DNA of 15,612 nucleotides from Candidatus Daviesbacteria bacterium GW2011_GWA2_42_7 (lineage in GTDB: Bacteria; Patescibacteriota; Microgenomatia; Daviesbacterales; UBA10151), in NCBI GenBank assembly GCA_000997105.1, contig LCEJ01000008.1:1-15612 (forward strand). The letters are read 5' to 3'. Both the position numbers and the translations under genes were made by a program. The notes under the pieces are model-generated. The model was not told the origin of the DNA, searched no databases, and worked only from the letters and a program-made list of their open reading frames with translations. Below, piece after piece: positions 6,684-13,488 of this stretch (its first letter is position 1; each line of letters starts with the position of its first letter).

Positions 6684-6700
6684 GTAACAAAAAGTTACTT
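6682..6700. promoter_or_regulatory. Perfect inverted repeat in the divergent control region (candidate operator)
   Basis: AAGTAAC, five A, GTTACTT: 7-bp arms with a 5-bp centre. It touches the lexA -35 box and lies 21 bp before the ATG of the rightward AlbA_2 gene, so a protein bound here could control both directions. It does not match the E. coli or Bacillus LexA boxes; the binding protein is unknown. Confidence 0.5.
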
Positions 6701-6721
6701 AACCCTAAGAACAAAACACTA

Positions 6722-8038
6722 ATGGATATATTAAATAAGCCCATAAATAGCTTTGGTTTTCAAGAAATAGTAGCCTTTTGCCAGGAAGGACACAGAGAAG
6801 GAATACAACTAGATTACAAAAAAGACATTCCGACTAATTTATCCAAGCATTTTGCTGCCTTTTCAAATACTAGAGGTGGTGTAATCATAGTTGGCGTTGA
6901 GGAAAACCGTCAGACTGGTATACCAAATGGTTGGATTGGAGTGAACAATGCTGCTAAATCAATTGAGAAAATCCACCAATGGGCTTCAAATGTTACTCCC
7001 ATACCGAGATATGAAGTGCGTGTTACAGATGAACAAGGCAGTAAGGTGTTTATTCTTGTACGTATTTTTGAAGGTGATAGAACCCCTTATTATGTACAAA
7101 ATGATGCCAATCTTTGGGTGAGGACAGGAAACATAAGCACCCCAATTGATATTGCTTCCCCAGACTATGTTGAACTGTTATTTAAGAAAAAAGAACAAGC
7201 TGGAGTGAGTAGAAATAGATACATAGCTCAAGCAAAGGCGGTCTACGAGGTTGGGTTAAGGAATGCAGAAAGGGAAAGAGTTGCTAAAATCTCAGCAGAG
7301 CAAGAGGAATATAGGAGAAAAAAAGCTGCAGGAGATCCTGCTATAATAGCTGCTGCCTTTGCTGGTGGTTTCGTATCTAGATTTTATCAACAACCTCTTG
7401 GATCTCAGGCTTCAATGTGTACTATTTTGGTACAACCTTTTTACCCCAAAGAGGCTTTGATGAAACCTTCAGATATAAAGGATAAGACTAGGGAAATTAG
7501 GGATTTGCATAATACTCCACAGATGTATTATCCAGATTTAAACCTAAAACCTATTCCCGAGGGTGTTTTTCATTTTGAATGGGGGGAGATGGATGGGCAA
7601 ATTGACTGCCATCAAATATATGCTGCTGGCTTACTTTACTCCTCGACAGATGTTCTCATGGTTAATAATGAAGAGAAGATCATTTATTTGTCCCATGTTA
7701 TTGGCAGGCTATTCCAAATTCTAAAAGCAGCAAATAATTTTTATCAATTGTCTAAATACCAAGGAGGACTAGAGGGTTACGTGGAGATTAAAGGAACAGA
7801 AGATATTAAACTTGTTGGCGTCCAACAGCAGATGTTTTTTAGAGATTTAAGGGGTATGATGCCAGAATATAAGTTAGATTTTTCTGATTTGGACACTACT
7901 AAATTAGCCGATCCTGTCTCTTTCCAAGAGTTTTATATAGATTTTGTTAAAGAATTGTTTTGGTCAATTGGATACCAAGACTTTCAGATAGATGTAATTA
8001 AACGGTTCCTAAAAGATAGTCAGTGGTTGTTAGCATAA
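6722..8038 (+). CDS. AlbA_2 (Schlafen-type) DNA-binding-domain protein
   Basis: 438 residues. The N-terminal 150 residues match the AlbA_2 domain: EGIQLDYKKDI (26-36), then FAAFSNTRGGVIIVGVEE (44-61) and WIGV (71-74), the usual E..DyK...AfaNt.GG.iivGv pattern. A charged helix (about 178-206) leads to a C-terminal region of some 230 residues that I do not recognise. AlbA_2 proteins occur as regulators and in antiphage and Schlafen-like contexts; some members cut or bind nucleic acid, but no catalytic claim is made here. The gene diverges from lexA across a short shared control region of 75 bp. No SD precedes the ATG and no clear -10 was found 6-8 nt upstream. It sits in the same AT-rich block as the restriction genes, so a defence role is an inference from context. 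Confidence 0.75.
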   Translation: MDILNKPINSFGFQEIVAFCQEGHREGIQLDYKKDIPTNLSKHFAAFSNTRGGVIIVGVEENRQTGIPNGWIGVNNAAKSIEKIHQWASNVTPIPRYEVRVTDEQGSKVFILVRIFEGDRTPYYVQNDANLWVRTGNISTPIDIASPDYVELLFKKKEQAGVSRNRYIAQAKAVYEVGLRNAERERVAKISAEQEEYRRKKAAGDPAIIAAAFAGGFVSRFYQQPLGSQASMCTILVQPFYPKEALMKPSDIKDKTREIRDLHNTPQMYYPDLNLKPIPEGVFHFEWGEMDGQIDCHQIYAAGLLYSSTDVLMVNNEEKIIYLSHVIGRLFQILKAANNFYQLSKYQGGLEGYVEIKGTEDIKLVGVQQQMFFRDLRGMMPEYKLDFSDLDTTKLADPVSFQEFYIDFVKELFWSIGYQDFQIDVIKRFLKDSQWLLA

Positions 8039-8135
8039 AAAGTTCTAACAACAAACATCAGGTGAAACCAAGAAGGCTTACTAGAACAAGCTAATTAAAC
8101 ACTTTTGAGCAACTAAACTATATAACTTGTAATTC

Positions 8136-8144
8136 TGGTATAAT
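8136..8144 (+). promoter_or_regulatory. Extended -10 promoter for the 212-residue membrane protein, leaderless
   Basis: TGG followed by a perfect TATAAT (8139-8144), with 7 nt to the ATG at 8152. Transcription would therefore begin at or next to the start codon, and there is no SD. No clear -35, as is common with the TGn extension. Confidence 0.7.
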
Positions 8145-8151
8145 CCGAGCA

Positions 8152-8790
8152 ATGACACCATCAGATTGGATTAAGATAGCTTCATTAGTCGTAGATATAA
8201 TTAAAACTATGATTACTTTTGGAGTAGTGTTCCTTATTTTCTGGCTATTTAAAAAAGAAATAAGAACTCTTATTAAAAACGGTGGATTGAAATTAGCTGT
8301 ACCAGGGTTCTCACTTGAAACAATTCAGAAGCAACAAGAGGAACTTGGTACTAAAGAAAAAAAGGAAATTAAAGCACTAAACTCTGAACTTGAAAAGTCA
8401 AAGAAGGCAGAAAAGATACTTCACGAGCTTCAAGAGTATACGGCTAGAGATAAAGACACACTTTTCTTAGGGTATCATTTTGAGAAAACTTATAGATTAA
8501 TATTTCCAAGCCAAATGGTAATACTTAATTCAATGACAAATTTCAATGGCGAAATCCCAGATGCATTAGCACAGGCATTATTTAGGCGTACAATTTGGGC
8601 GCAGCAATTTAATATCTCTTATGAACAGTTCATGGGGTTTTTAATACAGTCTGGATTGATCGCTTATGATCCTAGTAGCAGCAAATTTACACTTATTCCA
8701 TTAGGCAGAACGTTTTGGGAATATCTAGTAAGCAACAACATACCTCTCAAAATACCTGCTTACGATGTTATCACAGCTCCTGCTGAATAA
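8152..8790 (+). CDS. Membrane-anchored coiled-coil protein with winged-helix-like C-terminus
   Basis: 212 residues, not assigned to a named family. One N-terminal transmembrane helix (about 17-33, ITFGVVFLIFWLF) is followed by KKE, so the rest is probably cytoplasmic. A highly charged heptad-like region (about 55-100) predicts a coiled coil. The C-terminal part (about 155-200) resembles a winged helix: FMGFLIQSGLIAYD, then a wing-like KFTLIPLGRTFWEYL. The gene has its own extended -10 and starts leaderless. It lies 113 bp after the AlbA_2 gene on the same strand, so the two may act together, but separate promoters are likely. Possible roles are membrane sensor or effector in defence; this is speculative. 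Confidence 0.7.
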   Translation: MTPSDWIKIASLVVDIIKTMITFGVVFLIFWLFKKEIRTLIKNGGLKLAVPGFSLETIQKQQEELGTKEKKEIKALNSELEKSKKAEKILHELQEYTARDKDTLFLGYHFEKTYRLIFPSQMVILNSMTNFNGEIPDALAQALFRRTIWAQQFNISYEQFMGFLIQSGLIAYDPSSSKFTLIPLGRTFWEYLVSNNIPLKIPAYDVITAPAE

Positions 8791-8894
8791 TTAGGTGTGT
8801 TTTGTAGTCTCTTTATTTCCTCCCATCTTTGTCTCATTTCCCCAATATAGCTCAGATTTTGGAAGGTTTGAAGGATGGCAGTCAGGTGATTTTG

Positions 8895-8903
8895 TGGTAT
8901 AGT
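8895..8903 (+). promoter_or_regulatory. Extended -10 box upstream of the small 85-residue gene
   Basis: TGG plus TATAGT (8898-8903). It would start transcription near 8910, giving a short leader of about 50 nt that contains a 10-codon frame (ATG at 8930) ending in an ATGTGA overlap with the GTG start at 8959. Confidence 0.45.
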
Positions 8904-8943
8904 AATCCAAGGCTGACGGAGCACGTAAAATGGACAGGATCTA

Positions 8944-8952
8944 TGTTATAGT
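8944..8952 (+). promoter_or_regulatory. Second extended -10 box, leaderless spacing to the GTG at 8959
   Basis: TGT plus TATAGT (8947-8952), with 6 nt to the GTG start. Same geometry as other genes in this window that lack an SD. Confidence 0.5.
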
Positions 8953-8958
8953 TTTAAT

Positions 8959-9216
8959 GTGAACTTGGAAATCATTGAGAGGGTGTCCAAATTACCGATT
9001 TTGCCTCGTATAGCTCAAGTATTTTCCCTAAGAAAACAAAGCCCAACCATTCTTGCTTATCGGCTACGTGATTTAGAAGGACAAATTAGCCAGGGGCGGG
9101 GGTTGTTAGATTCAGGAGGGTCGTTAAACCCACAACAATTAAGCGCTCAGCTCACCGTATTAAATGAACAAAGGGCAAGCCTTATTAGAGCACAAGCTGA
9201 TTATAACTTGGAATAG
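8959..9216 (+). CDS. Small hypothetical protein, 85 residues
   Basis: GTG start; not recognised. No signal peptide or membrane helix. The first 30 residues are mixed hydrophobic and basic (LPILPRIAQVFSLRKQ); residues about 32-85 are helical with regular Leu/Gln spacing (LRDLEGQIS, LSAQLTVLNEQRASLIRAQ), suggesting a short coiled-coil hairpin. The composition looks like a real protein, and an extended -10 six nt upstream supports a leaderless transcript. It faces the glycosyltransferase gene tail to tail with 31 bp between and no strong terminator. Confidence 0.55.
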   Translation: MNLEIIERVSKLPILPRIAQVFSLRKQSPTILAYRLRDLEGQISQGRGLLDSGGSLNPQQLSAQLTVLNEQRASLIRAQADYNLE

Positions 9217-9247
9217 AATATTTAATCTTCCGGTGTTTTTAAAATAT

Positions 9248-10534
9248 CTATTTGGTTGAGGCTTGGATTATTTGTAAGGTTAAATTTATAACAGGGATTA
9301 GGGATACCAAAAATAAAACCGATAAAGCCAAGGCCAGACTTTTAACCGGTTTTTTGAAGGCTTGAAAATTTGCCCACTGGCCTTTTAAGATTTTAAGAAG
9401 CCAAAGAGCGGTTACAACCCAAAGCATCAGGTTCCCAAAAAAGTAAAGCGGCATGTATTTAGTTTGGTAAAAACCTCCCGTAATAGTAAAATATTTACCC
9501 AATAAAAGTTCCGGGGCAAAAAAGAGGTAAAAGCCCAGGTGGGCAAATAAGGCGGCAAAAGAAAAAGCTATCACCCAGCGGTCCCGCAGCAAGATCCCCA
9601 GTGGTAAAACCCAAATTGAATATTGTGCCGATTGCCCGGAGAAAACAGTTAGAAAGAGCAAATATATTAAAAGACAGCTTCTGATTAGGGTATCTTTCCC
9701 TGATGAGAGGATAACCAGTAACGCTGCTCCCAATAAAAAGGCAAGTTTGCTGGCACCGATTAAATCTTCCGCCTGCGGCAGCCAGTATTCGGCGTTGATC
9801 TGGTACCATAGTGCCCTAAGCACCGCGGCATACCCAAAATCAGATACCCCCGAATAACCAAAAACACTTACCAAGGTAGCATTAAAATTGAGAAGTAAAA
9901 ACGGTAAAAAGATTATGCCGATGGTCAAGCAAGTAAGCAAGAAGAAGCGGGCCCGTTCCGGTAAAGCCCTTTGCCCAAATACCAGAAAGACGGGCAGGAT
10001 CATGGCCGGGTTAGCCTTAAAAGAAATAGCCAGGCCTAAAATGATTGGGCTTAAAAGTATGTAAAACTTTTTGGAGGGGAAGGTAAGCAGGTAAATGGAT
10101 AAAATAGTTAATAGAGAAACTATAGAATCAAACTGTCCGTGGGCTGAGGAGGTAATAATGGTGACCGGGTTTAAAATATAAAGCAAGCTCCATATGGCTG
10201 CTGGGGTAGGGCTCACCTTTTGCTTCCTTAAAAATTTATAGAGCAGAAGGGTTATAAAGATATCTGCCAGGTTGGGCCAGAATTTTATTAAAAAATGAAA
10301 GGATGTGCCTGCAAAGTTGGTAAAAAGGGCGGTTGCAGCTTCTACAAAAACATACAGTGGGGGATAGGGGTAAAGATGGGAATTAGTGTAAGGGTTTAAC
10401 CCAGAAAGTAACATATTGGCGGTGTCATGCATGTTTTTTACATCGCCTACCTCAAGGCCGGTAAAGATAAAAAACCCTCTGATTAAAATTGAGATAAAAA
10501 TACCTGAAACAAGTATTAATTTCGCTTCTTTCAT
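9248..10534 (-). CDS. GT-C fold glycosyltransferase, polyprenyl-phosphate-sugar dependent (mannosyltransferase-like)
   Basis: 428 residues, about ten or more transmembrane helices over nearly the full length. The N-terminal loop contains an acidic GD (30-31) and NPYTNSHLYPYPPLYVF (47-63), and HGQFDS at 132-137 is a hallmark of GT-C enzymes of the DUF2029/ALG6-like kind. Such enzymes transfer a sugar from a lipid-phosphate carrier on the outer face of the cytoplasmic membrane. The ATG overlaps the upstream stop as ATGA, with an SD (AGGAG) 7 nt before it, so it is translationally coupled to the exported protein at 10531-10983. UppP, which recycles the carrier, lies just upstream on the same strand. 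The exact sugar and acceptor cannot be read from sequence. Confidence 0.8.
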   Translation of the reverse strand: MKEAKLILVSGIFISILIRGFFIFTGLEVGDVKNMHDTANMLLSGLNPYTNSHLYPYPPLYVFVEAATALFTNFAGTSFHFLIKFWPNLADIFITLLLYKFLRKQKVSPTPAAIWSLLYILNPVTIITSSAHGQFDSIVSLLTILSIYLLTFPSKKFYILLSPIILGLAISFKANPAMILPVFLVFGQRALPERARFFLLTCLTIGIIFLPFLLLNFNATLVSVFGYSGVSDFGYAAVLRALWYQINAEYWLPQAEDLIGASKLAFLLGAALLVILSSGKDTLIRSCLLIYLLFLTVFSGQSAQYSIWVLPLGILLRDRWVIAFSFAALFAHLGFYLFFAPELLLGKYFTITGGFYQTKYMPLYFFGNLMLWVVTALWLLKILKGQWANFQAFKKPVKSLALALSVLFLVSLIPVINLTLQIIQASTK

Positions 10535-10983
10535 TGCAATCTCCTGGTGGTGTCGACTGTTTTTTGTATCTGTATCCAGGGTAGTGAATTAGCCGGATAA
10601 CCGTCCCTTAATTTTTCGAGTATCTTAATGTTTTGTTTAGCCTTCTCACTCACTGAGGATTTTTTGTTTTGCATTAGTATTCCAGAAATAGAGATATAAC
10701 GGCTGACAGACTCTTCTAAAAAGCCCGTTTTTTTCTTGTTTGCAATATAAATAAGCTCGTTAAAACGGGTATCAAAAAGTTCCTGATCCGGAACCCGGAA
10801 AATTTTTTCCCGAAACCTTTTAAAAGGGTAAAGTAATGAGTTGCCGTTTACAGATTCATATTTAGTAAAACCCATTGATTGTAGTTGCCCCAAGTTTAAA
10901 TGTTCACTTACTGCCAAGACCCGGGAGGGGAGGGTAAAGGTTAATATTAGGAAAAATATAAGGATAAGGGCATAAATCTTCAC
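10531..10983 (-). CDS. Exported protein with DUF5667-like domain
   Basis: 150 residues from a GTG. The signal peptide covers about residues 1-24 (LILIFFLILTFTLPSRVLA), followed by SEHLNLGQLQSMGFTKYES. The middle has SLLYPFKRFREKIFRVPDQELFD, broken here as SLLYPFKRFREK plus IFRVPD, the pattern of DUF5667 proteins common in CPR genomes (short Pxx-LYxxKR-xxEK motif, then a helical domain). Function unknown; location is outside the membrane. The gene is leaderless by geometry and coupled to the GT-C gene, so a supporting role in glycan transfer is possible. Confidence 0.65.
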   Translation of the reverse strand: MKIYALILIFFLILTFTLPSRVLAVSEHLNLGQLQSMGFTKYESVNGNSLLYPFKRFREKIFRVPDQELFDTRFNELIYIANKKKTGFLEESVSRYISISGILMQNKKSSVSEKAKQNIKILEKLRDGYPANSLPWIQIQKTVDTTRRLQ

Positions 10984-10990
10984 AGCAAAT

Positions 10991-10999
10991 ATTTTAGCA
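10991..10999 (-). promoter_or_regulatory. Extended -10 for the exported-protein/GT-C operon, leaderless
   Basis: Reading leftward: TGC, TAAAAT (10996-10991), then 7 nt to the GTG at 10983. No SD. Confidence 0.6.
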
Positions 11000-11014
11000 T
11001 TTTAAAAGCTTTAG

Positions 11015-11788
11015 TTACCGGACGATAAATGCCCAAAAGAGGAGAGCCAAAATTATCCGGTATATTCCGAAGGGGATGAAAGTATGGGTTTGGACAAATT
11101 TAAGCAGGAACTTTACGGCAAATATAGCCACTATAAATGAGCCGGCAAAGCCTACTAAGATCATTGAGTATTCATTTTGGGAGAAAGCGAAACCACTTTT
11201 TAAAAGGTCCAGCCCCGTGGCTGCTGCCATTGTGGGTACAGCCAGTAGAAAAGAAAATTCCACCGCCGTTTTTCTTTTGGCGCCTACAAAGAGGCCCCCG
11301 ATAATTGTAGCCGCAGATCTTGAAACCCCGGGGATAATGGATAAAGATTGGATAAGACCGATAAGGAATGATTGTTTTAATGTTAAATCCTCAATTTTGC
11401 CGGCATGGCTATCTTTTTCTGTATGGACAAGCTCGAGAATAATCAGTGCAATCCCTCCTAAAAAGAGGGCTGCTAAAGTTATTGTGGTGTTGCCGACCAA
11501 AAAATTTTTGATGACCCTGTAAAGGGTAAAGCCGACTATGGCTGTGGGCAAAAAGGCAGCCAGTATCCGAAGCCAGACTGTTTTATTGGTTAGTAAGGTT
11601 TTGGCATAAAGTGCAACAATGGCTAAAATTGCCCCGAGCTGGATAATAATTTCAAAGCTTTTTACAAACTCAGTTTGGGAAATACCTAAAAGTTCAGAGG
11701 CTAAGACCAAGTGTCCGGTGGAGGAGATGGGTAGAAACTCTGAAAGCCCCTCAACTATAGATAAAATTAAAGCCTGTAAAAAATCCAC
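11015..11788 (-). CDS. uppP: Undecaprenyl-diphosphatase
   Basis: 257 residues, the normal family size. Active-site signature EGLSEFLPISSTGHL (13-27) supplies the two Glu (E13, E17), Ser and His26; the second signature PGVSRSAAT (153-161) supplies Arg157. Eight or so membrane helices. It removes a phosphate from undecaprenyl diphosphate, regenerating the lipid carrier for peptidoglycan and surface glycans, and confers bacitracin tolerance when abundant. The start is a GTG (11788) with a -10-like box 7 nt upstream and no SD. It is followed on the same strand by the exported protein and GT-C gene, each with its own signals. Identification is firm. Confidence 0.95.
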   Translation of the reverse strand: MDFLQALILSIVEGLSEFLPISSTGHLVLASELLGISQTEFVKSFEIIIQLGAILAIVALYAKTLLTNKTVWLRILAAFLPTAIVGFTLYRVIKNFLVGNTTITLAALFLGGIALIILELVHTEKDSHAGKIEDLTLKQSFLIGLIQSLSIIPGVSRSAATIIGGLFVGAKRKTAVEFSFLLAVPTMAAATGLDLLKSGFAFSQNEYSMILVGFAGSFIVAIFAVKFLLKFVQTHTFIPFGIYRIILALLFWAFIVR

Positions 11789-11795
11789 TAAGAAA

Positions 11796-11801
11796 ATAGT
11801 A
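11796..11801 (-). promoter_or_regulatory. -10 box for uppP with leaderless spacing
   Basis: Reading leftward: TG directly joined to TACTAT (11801-11796), then 7 nt to the GTG at 11788. The hexamer is only 4 of 6 to consensus; the spacing repeats that of other genes in the window. Confidence 0.45.
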
Positions 11802-11841
11802 CACGACGGGTTTTGGATTTACCAGTTTAAGTTAAACTAAA

Positions 11842-11857
11842 CGCACGCCGGCGTGCG
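11842..11857 (-). terminator. 16-bp perfect palindrome after the DUF4258-like gene
   Basis: CGCACGCCGGCGTGCG, folding as a 6-bp GC stem with a CCGG loop, starts 3 nt past the stop of the leftward gene at 11861-12220. Read leftward it is followed by TTTAGTTTAAC, a mediocre U tract. Probably a terminator insulating uppP from the gene upstream. Confidence 0.55.
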
Positions 11858-11860
11858 ATA

Positions 11861-12220
11861 CTAGCTGATCCCAAAAATATCCCTTTTTAGGTCCATCCAT
11901 AATTGGCCCCAAAAGCCGGATTTTTTATACTTTTGGTAAGCTTGTTTCTTTCTGTCATCCAGATATCCGGGCAGGGGAGGGTCTATCCAACAGGATAAAA
12001 TAATCCATTCATGTTTTTCATTTTGCTTGGCAATAACGGTAACAGTGGAGCTGCCAAACGTCTTTCGGTATTCCCAACTCCCTTTTTGTTTACCGTTTTT
12101 AGAGTGATCCGGGTATTGGAAGGCACGCCAGGCCAGTTCCTGGGTTAGACCCCGCGCTCCCAGCCTTTCCAAGGCATGGTTTGTCCAAATTGCCCCGCCA
12201 TAAACCCTTTGGTTACTCAT
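11861..12220 (-). CDS. DUF4258-like small protein
   Basis: 119 residues. The pattern WTNHALERLGARGLT (12-26), a Phe/Tyr-Pro-Asp step, YRKTFGSSTVTVIAK (51-65) and WIILSCWIDPP (71-81) matches the W..HA..R...RGi ... v.vv ... iis.w layout of DUF4258 proteins, which share a fold with some RelE-like toxins and nuclease-like small domains. The family's activity is not settled, and no antitoxin partner is adjacent. The C-terminus (90-119) is basic and aromatic. An ideal extended -10 box sits 6 nt before the ATG, so a leaderless single-gene transcript is likely. Confidence 0.65.
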   Translation of the reverse strand: MSNQRVYGGAIWTNHALERLGARGLTQELAWRAFQYPDHSKNGKQKGSWEYRKTFGSSTVTVIAKQNEKHEWIILSCWIDPPLPGYLDDRKKQAYQKYKKSGFWGQLWMDLKRDIFGIS

Positions 12221-12226
12221 AAAGAC

Positions 12227-12235
12227 AATATACCA
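12227..12235 (-). promoter_or_regulatory. Extended -10 for the DUF4258-like gene, leaderless
   Basis: Reading leftward: TGG, TATATT (12232-12227), then 6 nt to the ATG at 12220. Confidence 0.65.
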
Positions 12236-12266
12236 CAGGCAGGTTTGGGTTACAAACCCATAGTGT

Positions 12267-12295
12267 TTGATTTTAGTATGGGTATTTGCTACAAT
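12267..12295 (+). promoter_or_regulatory. Promoter of the small membrane protein's structured leader
   Basis: TTGATT (12267-12272), 17-nt spacer, TACAAT (12290-12295) preceded by TGC. The start is predicted near 12302, giving a leader of about 114 nt before the GTG at 12416. Confidence 0.65.
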
Positions 12296-12301
12296 CCTTA
12301 T

Positions 12302-12415
12302 ATGTAAGTTTAGAAGGGGTGCTGTGGAAGTACCAACCTTCTAAGCTGACTATTTTTTTCTTGTACTTTGGTGGTTAGCACCTTAAAATCTTGCGGAAAT
12401 AAAAAGGAGGAGAAA
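12302..12415 (+). promoter_or_regulatory. Structured 5' leader, possible pseudoknot or attenuator
   Basis: A hairpin pairs TTAGAAGG (12310-12317) with CCTTCTAA (12337-12344), and a run of seven T follows at 12353-12359. Bases in the hairpin loop can also pair downstream: GGTGCT (12318-12323) with AGCACC (12377-12382), and AAGTAC (12328-12333) with GTACTT (12363-12368). Both sets together make a pseudoknot; apart they are alternatives. The SD (AAGGAGG, 12404-12410) lies just beyond. No known riboswitch class was recognised. Confidence 0.4.
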
Positions 12416-12700
12416 GTGGATAAGGATCTAGAGCTTGCCTTGCTGGTAATCGCCTCATCATCACTCATATTTGCACTTTTGGCATGGGCAGCTGACAGGG
12501 CTCTTAGGAGGTGGTATACCCTTGGGATAGTGCTGGTACTTGACAGTATTTGCCTGGGAGCGCTTATCTCCTATCCGGGGCTTCCATGGTGGGCCGTACC
12601 TGATTTTTTAGTCGGATTCATCCTTTTGTTAGTGGTTTCCTTGGATGACCGAAACGTTTTCCAAAAAATCAAAGACAAATTTTTTCGCAAGGAGGTTTAA
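12416..12700 (+). CDS. Small membrane protein with three predicted helices
   Basis: 94 residues from GTG 12416, chosen over an in-frame TTG at 12368 because a strong SD (AAGGAGG) ends 5 nt before it. Hydrophobic segments about 6-25, 34-50 and 58-76, with an RALRR loop between the first two and a basic tail (KIKDKFFRKEV). Family not recognised. It has its own promoter, structured leader and terminator, so it is a single-gene transcript. Confidence 0.7.
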   Translation: MDKDLELALLVIASSSLIFALLAWAADRALRRWYTLGIVLVLDSICLGALISYPGLPWWAVPDFLVGFILLLVVSLDDRNVFQKIKDKFFRKEV

Positions 12701-12719
12701 CCTCACAAGTACAAGATTG

Positions 12720-12749
12720 AGCCCCGTACCGTACGGTAGGGGGCTTTTT
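12720..12749 (+). terminator. Rho-independent terminator after the small membrane protein
   Basis: Stem GCCCC/GGGGGC (12721-12725 with 12739-12744) and inner stem TACC/GGTA around GTAC with one mismatch, followed by five T (12745-12749). Strong terminator 20 nt past the stop. Its 22-base stem is nearly the same as the hairpin at 855-876. Confidence 0.85.
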
Positions 12750-12814
12750 CATGGAAAAAAATATTTTCTCCCCACACTTTTTTAGAAAAAGTGTAAAGAT
12801 TAATATTTAATCTG

Positions 12815-12820
12815 TATAAT
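12815..12820 (+). promoter_or_regulatory. -10 box for the membrane protein/GT39 pair
   Basis: A perfect TATAAT preceded directly by TG; predicted start near 12827 and a leader of about 14 nt with no SD before the ATG at 12841. An A/T-rich hairpin (ACACTTTTT with AAAAAGTGT, about 12774-12793) lies just upstream. Confidence 0.55.
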
Positions 12821-12840
12821 TTAGGCAAACAAGTTTACTT

Positions 12841-13488
12841 ATGAAAAGAAAATTTTTAATTATTTTGGGGGTAAGTTTAGGGAATTTTTGGGTTTACCAA
12901 CTTTTTGCGAACAATATTCTCATGGGGCTACTACTTACATCAGAAAGCATCCTCCTGTTTCTAACTGCATTACCTGAAAGATCCAAAAAAATTCAGGTAG
13001 CAGTATTTATTATCCTTACTGGCTTATCCCTTTATCTTCTAGCTATAAGTTTTAATAAAGAGATTTTCTACATTTCAGACTATGAAAAAATAGTGCAAAA
13101 AAACAGGGGGGAGTATTTTGGTGCTGAGCTTGGTAAAATTTACGGTAATAAAGCAGGTATTTTTTATTTTGATAAATTCCGCCCTGTTGTAAGTAAAATA
13201 AGCGGTAATTTTGCCTCCAACTTAGACTTTGAGAAATATTTTTTGTCTAAGAACCCGGAGGAGGGGAGATATCCGGTGTTTTTACTCCCTCTTTTTATTC
13301 TTGGCCTGGTACGTCTAATTATTGTTTACCAAAAGACCTCGGTAATATACTTTCTCTTGGCACTAATAGTAAGCAGCCTGGTCAGTATCAGCGGTAAAAT
13401 GGGCCCGATGTTACTCTTTCCGTTTTTTAACCTCTGTATCGCTTTAGGAGCACTAAATATTTGGAGAAAATGGCAAAAAGACATCTAG
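12841..13488 (+). CDS. Integral membrane protein of unknown function, paired with GT39
   Basis: 215 residues. About six hydrophobic helices: three or so in residues 4-75, then a soluble segment (about 78-140, DYEKIVQKNRGEYFG ... FEKYFLSKNPEEGR), then more helices (144-207). The layout, with one sizeable loop likely outside the membrane, is seen in partners of surface glycosyltransferases, but I do not recognise the family. It overlaps the following GT39 gene by 19 nt, so they are co-translated and probably work together. Confidence 0.65.
   Translation: MKRKFLIILGVSLGNFWVYQLFANNILMGLLLTSESILLFLTALPERSKKIQVAVFIILTGLSLYLLAISFNKEIFYISDYEKIVQKNRGEYFGAELGKIYGNKAGIFYFDKFRPVVSKISGNFASNLDFEKYFLSKNPEEGRYPVFLLPLFILGLVRLIIVYQKTSVIYFLLALIVSSLVSISGKMGPMLLFPFFNLCIALGALNIWRKWQKDI

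Noticed and set aside
8791..9247. Second copy of the tRNA-Asn 3' end marking the far end of an integrated island
   Set aside because: No match to GGTTCGAGTCC or the GGGGGAGCCA end was seen here, and no integrase gene is present in the window.
10531..10534. Recoded UGA (as in Gracilibacteria-type code 25)
   Set aside because: TGA ends the exported-protein gene exactly at the ATGA overlap with the next start, and reading frames are otherwise consistent with the standard bacterial code.
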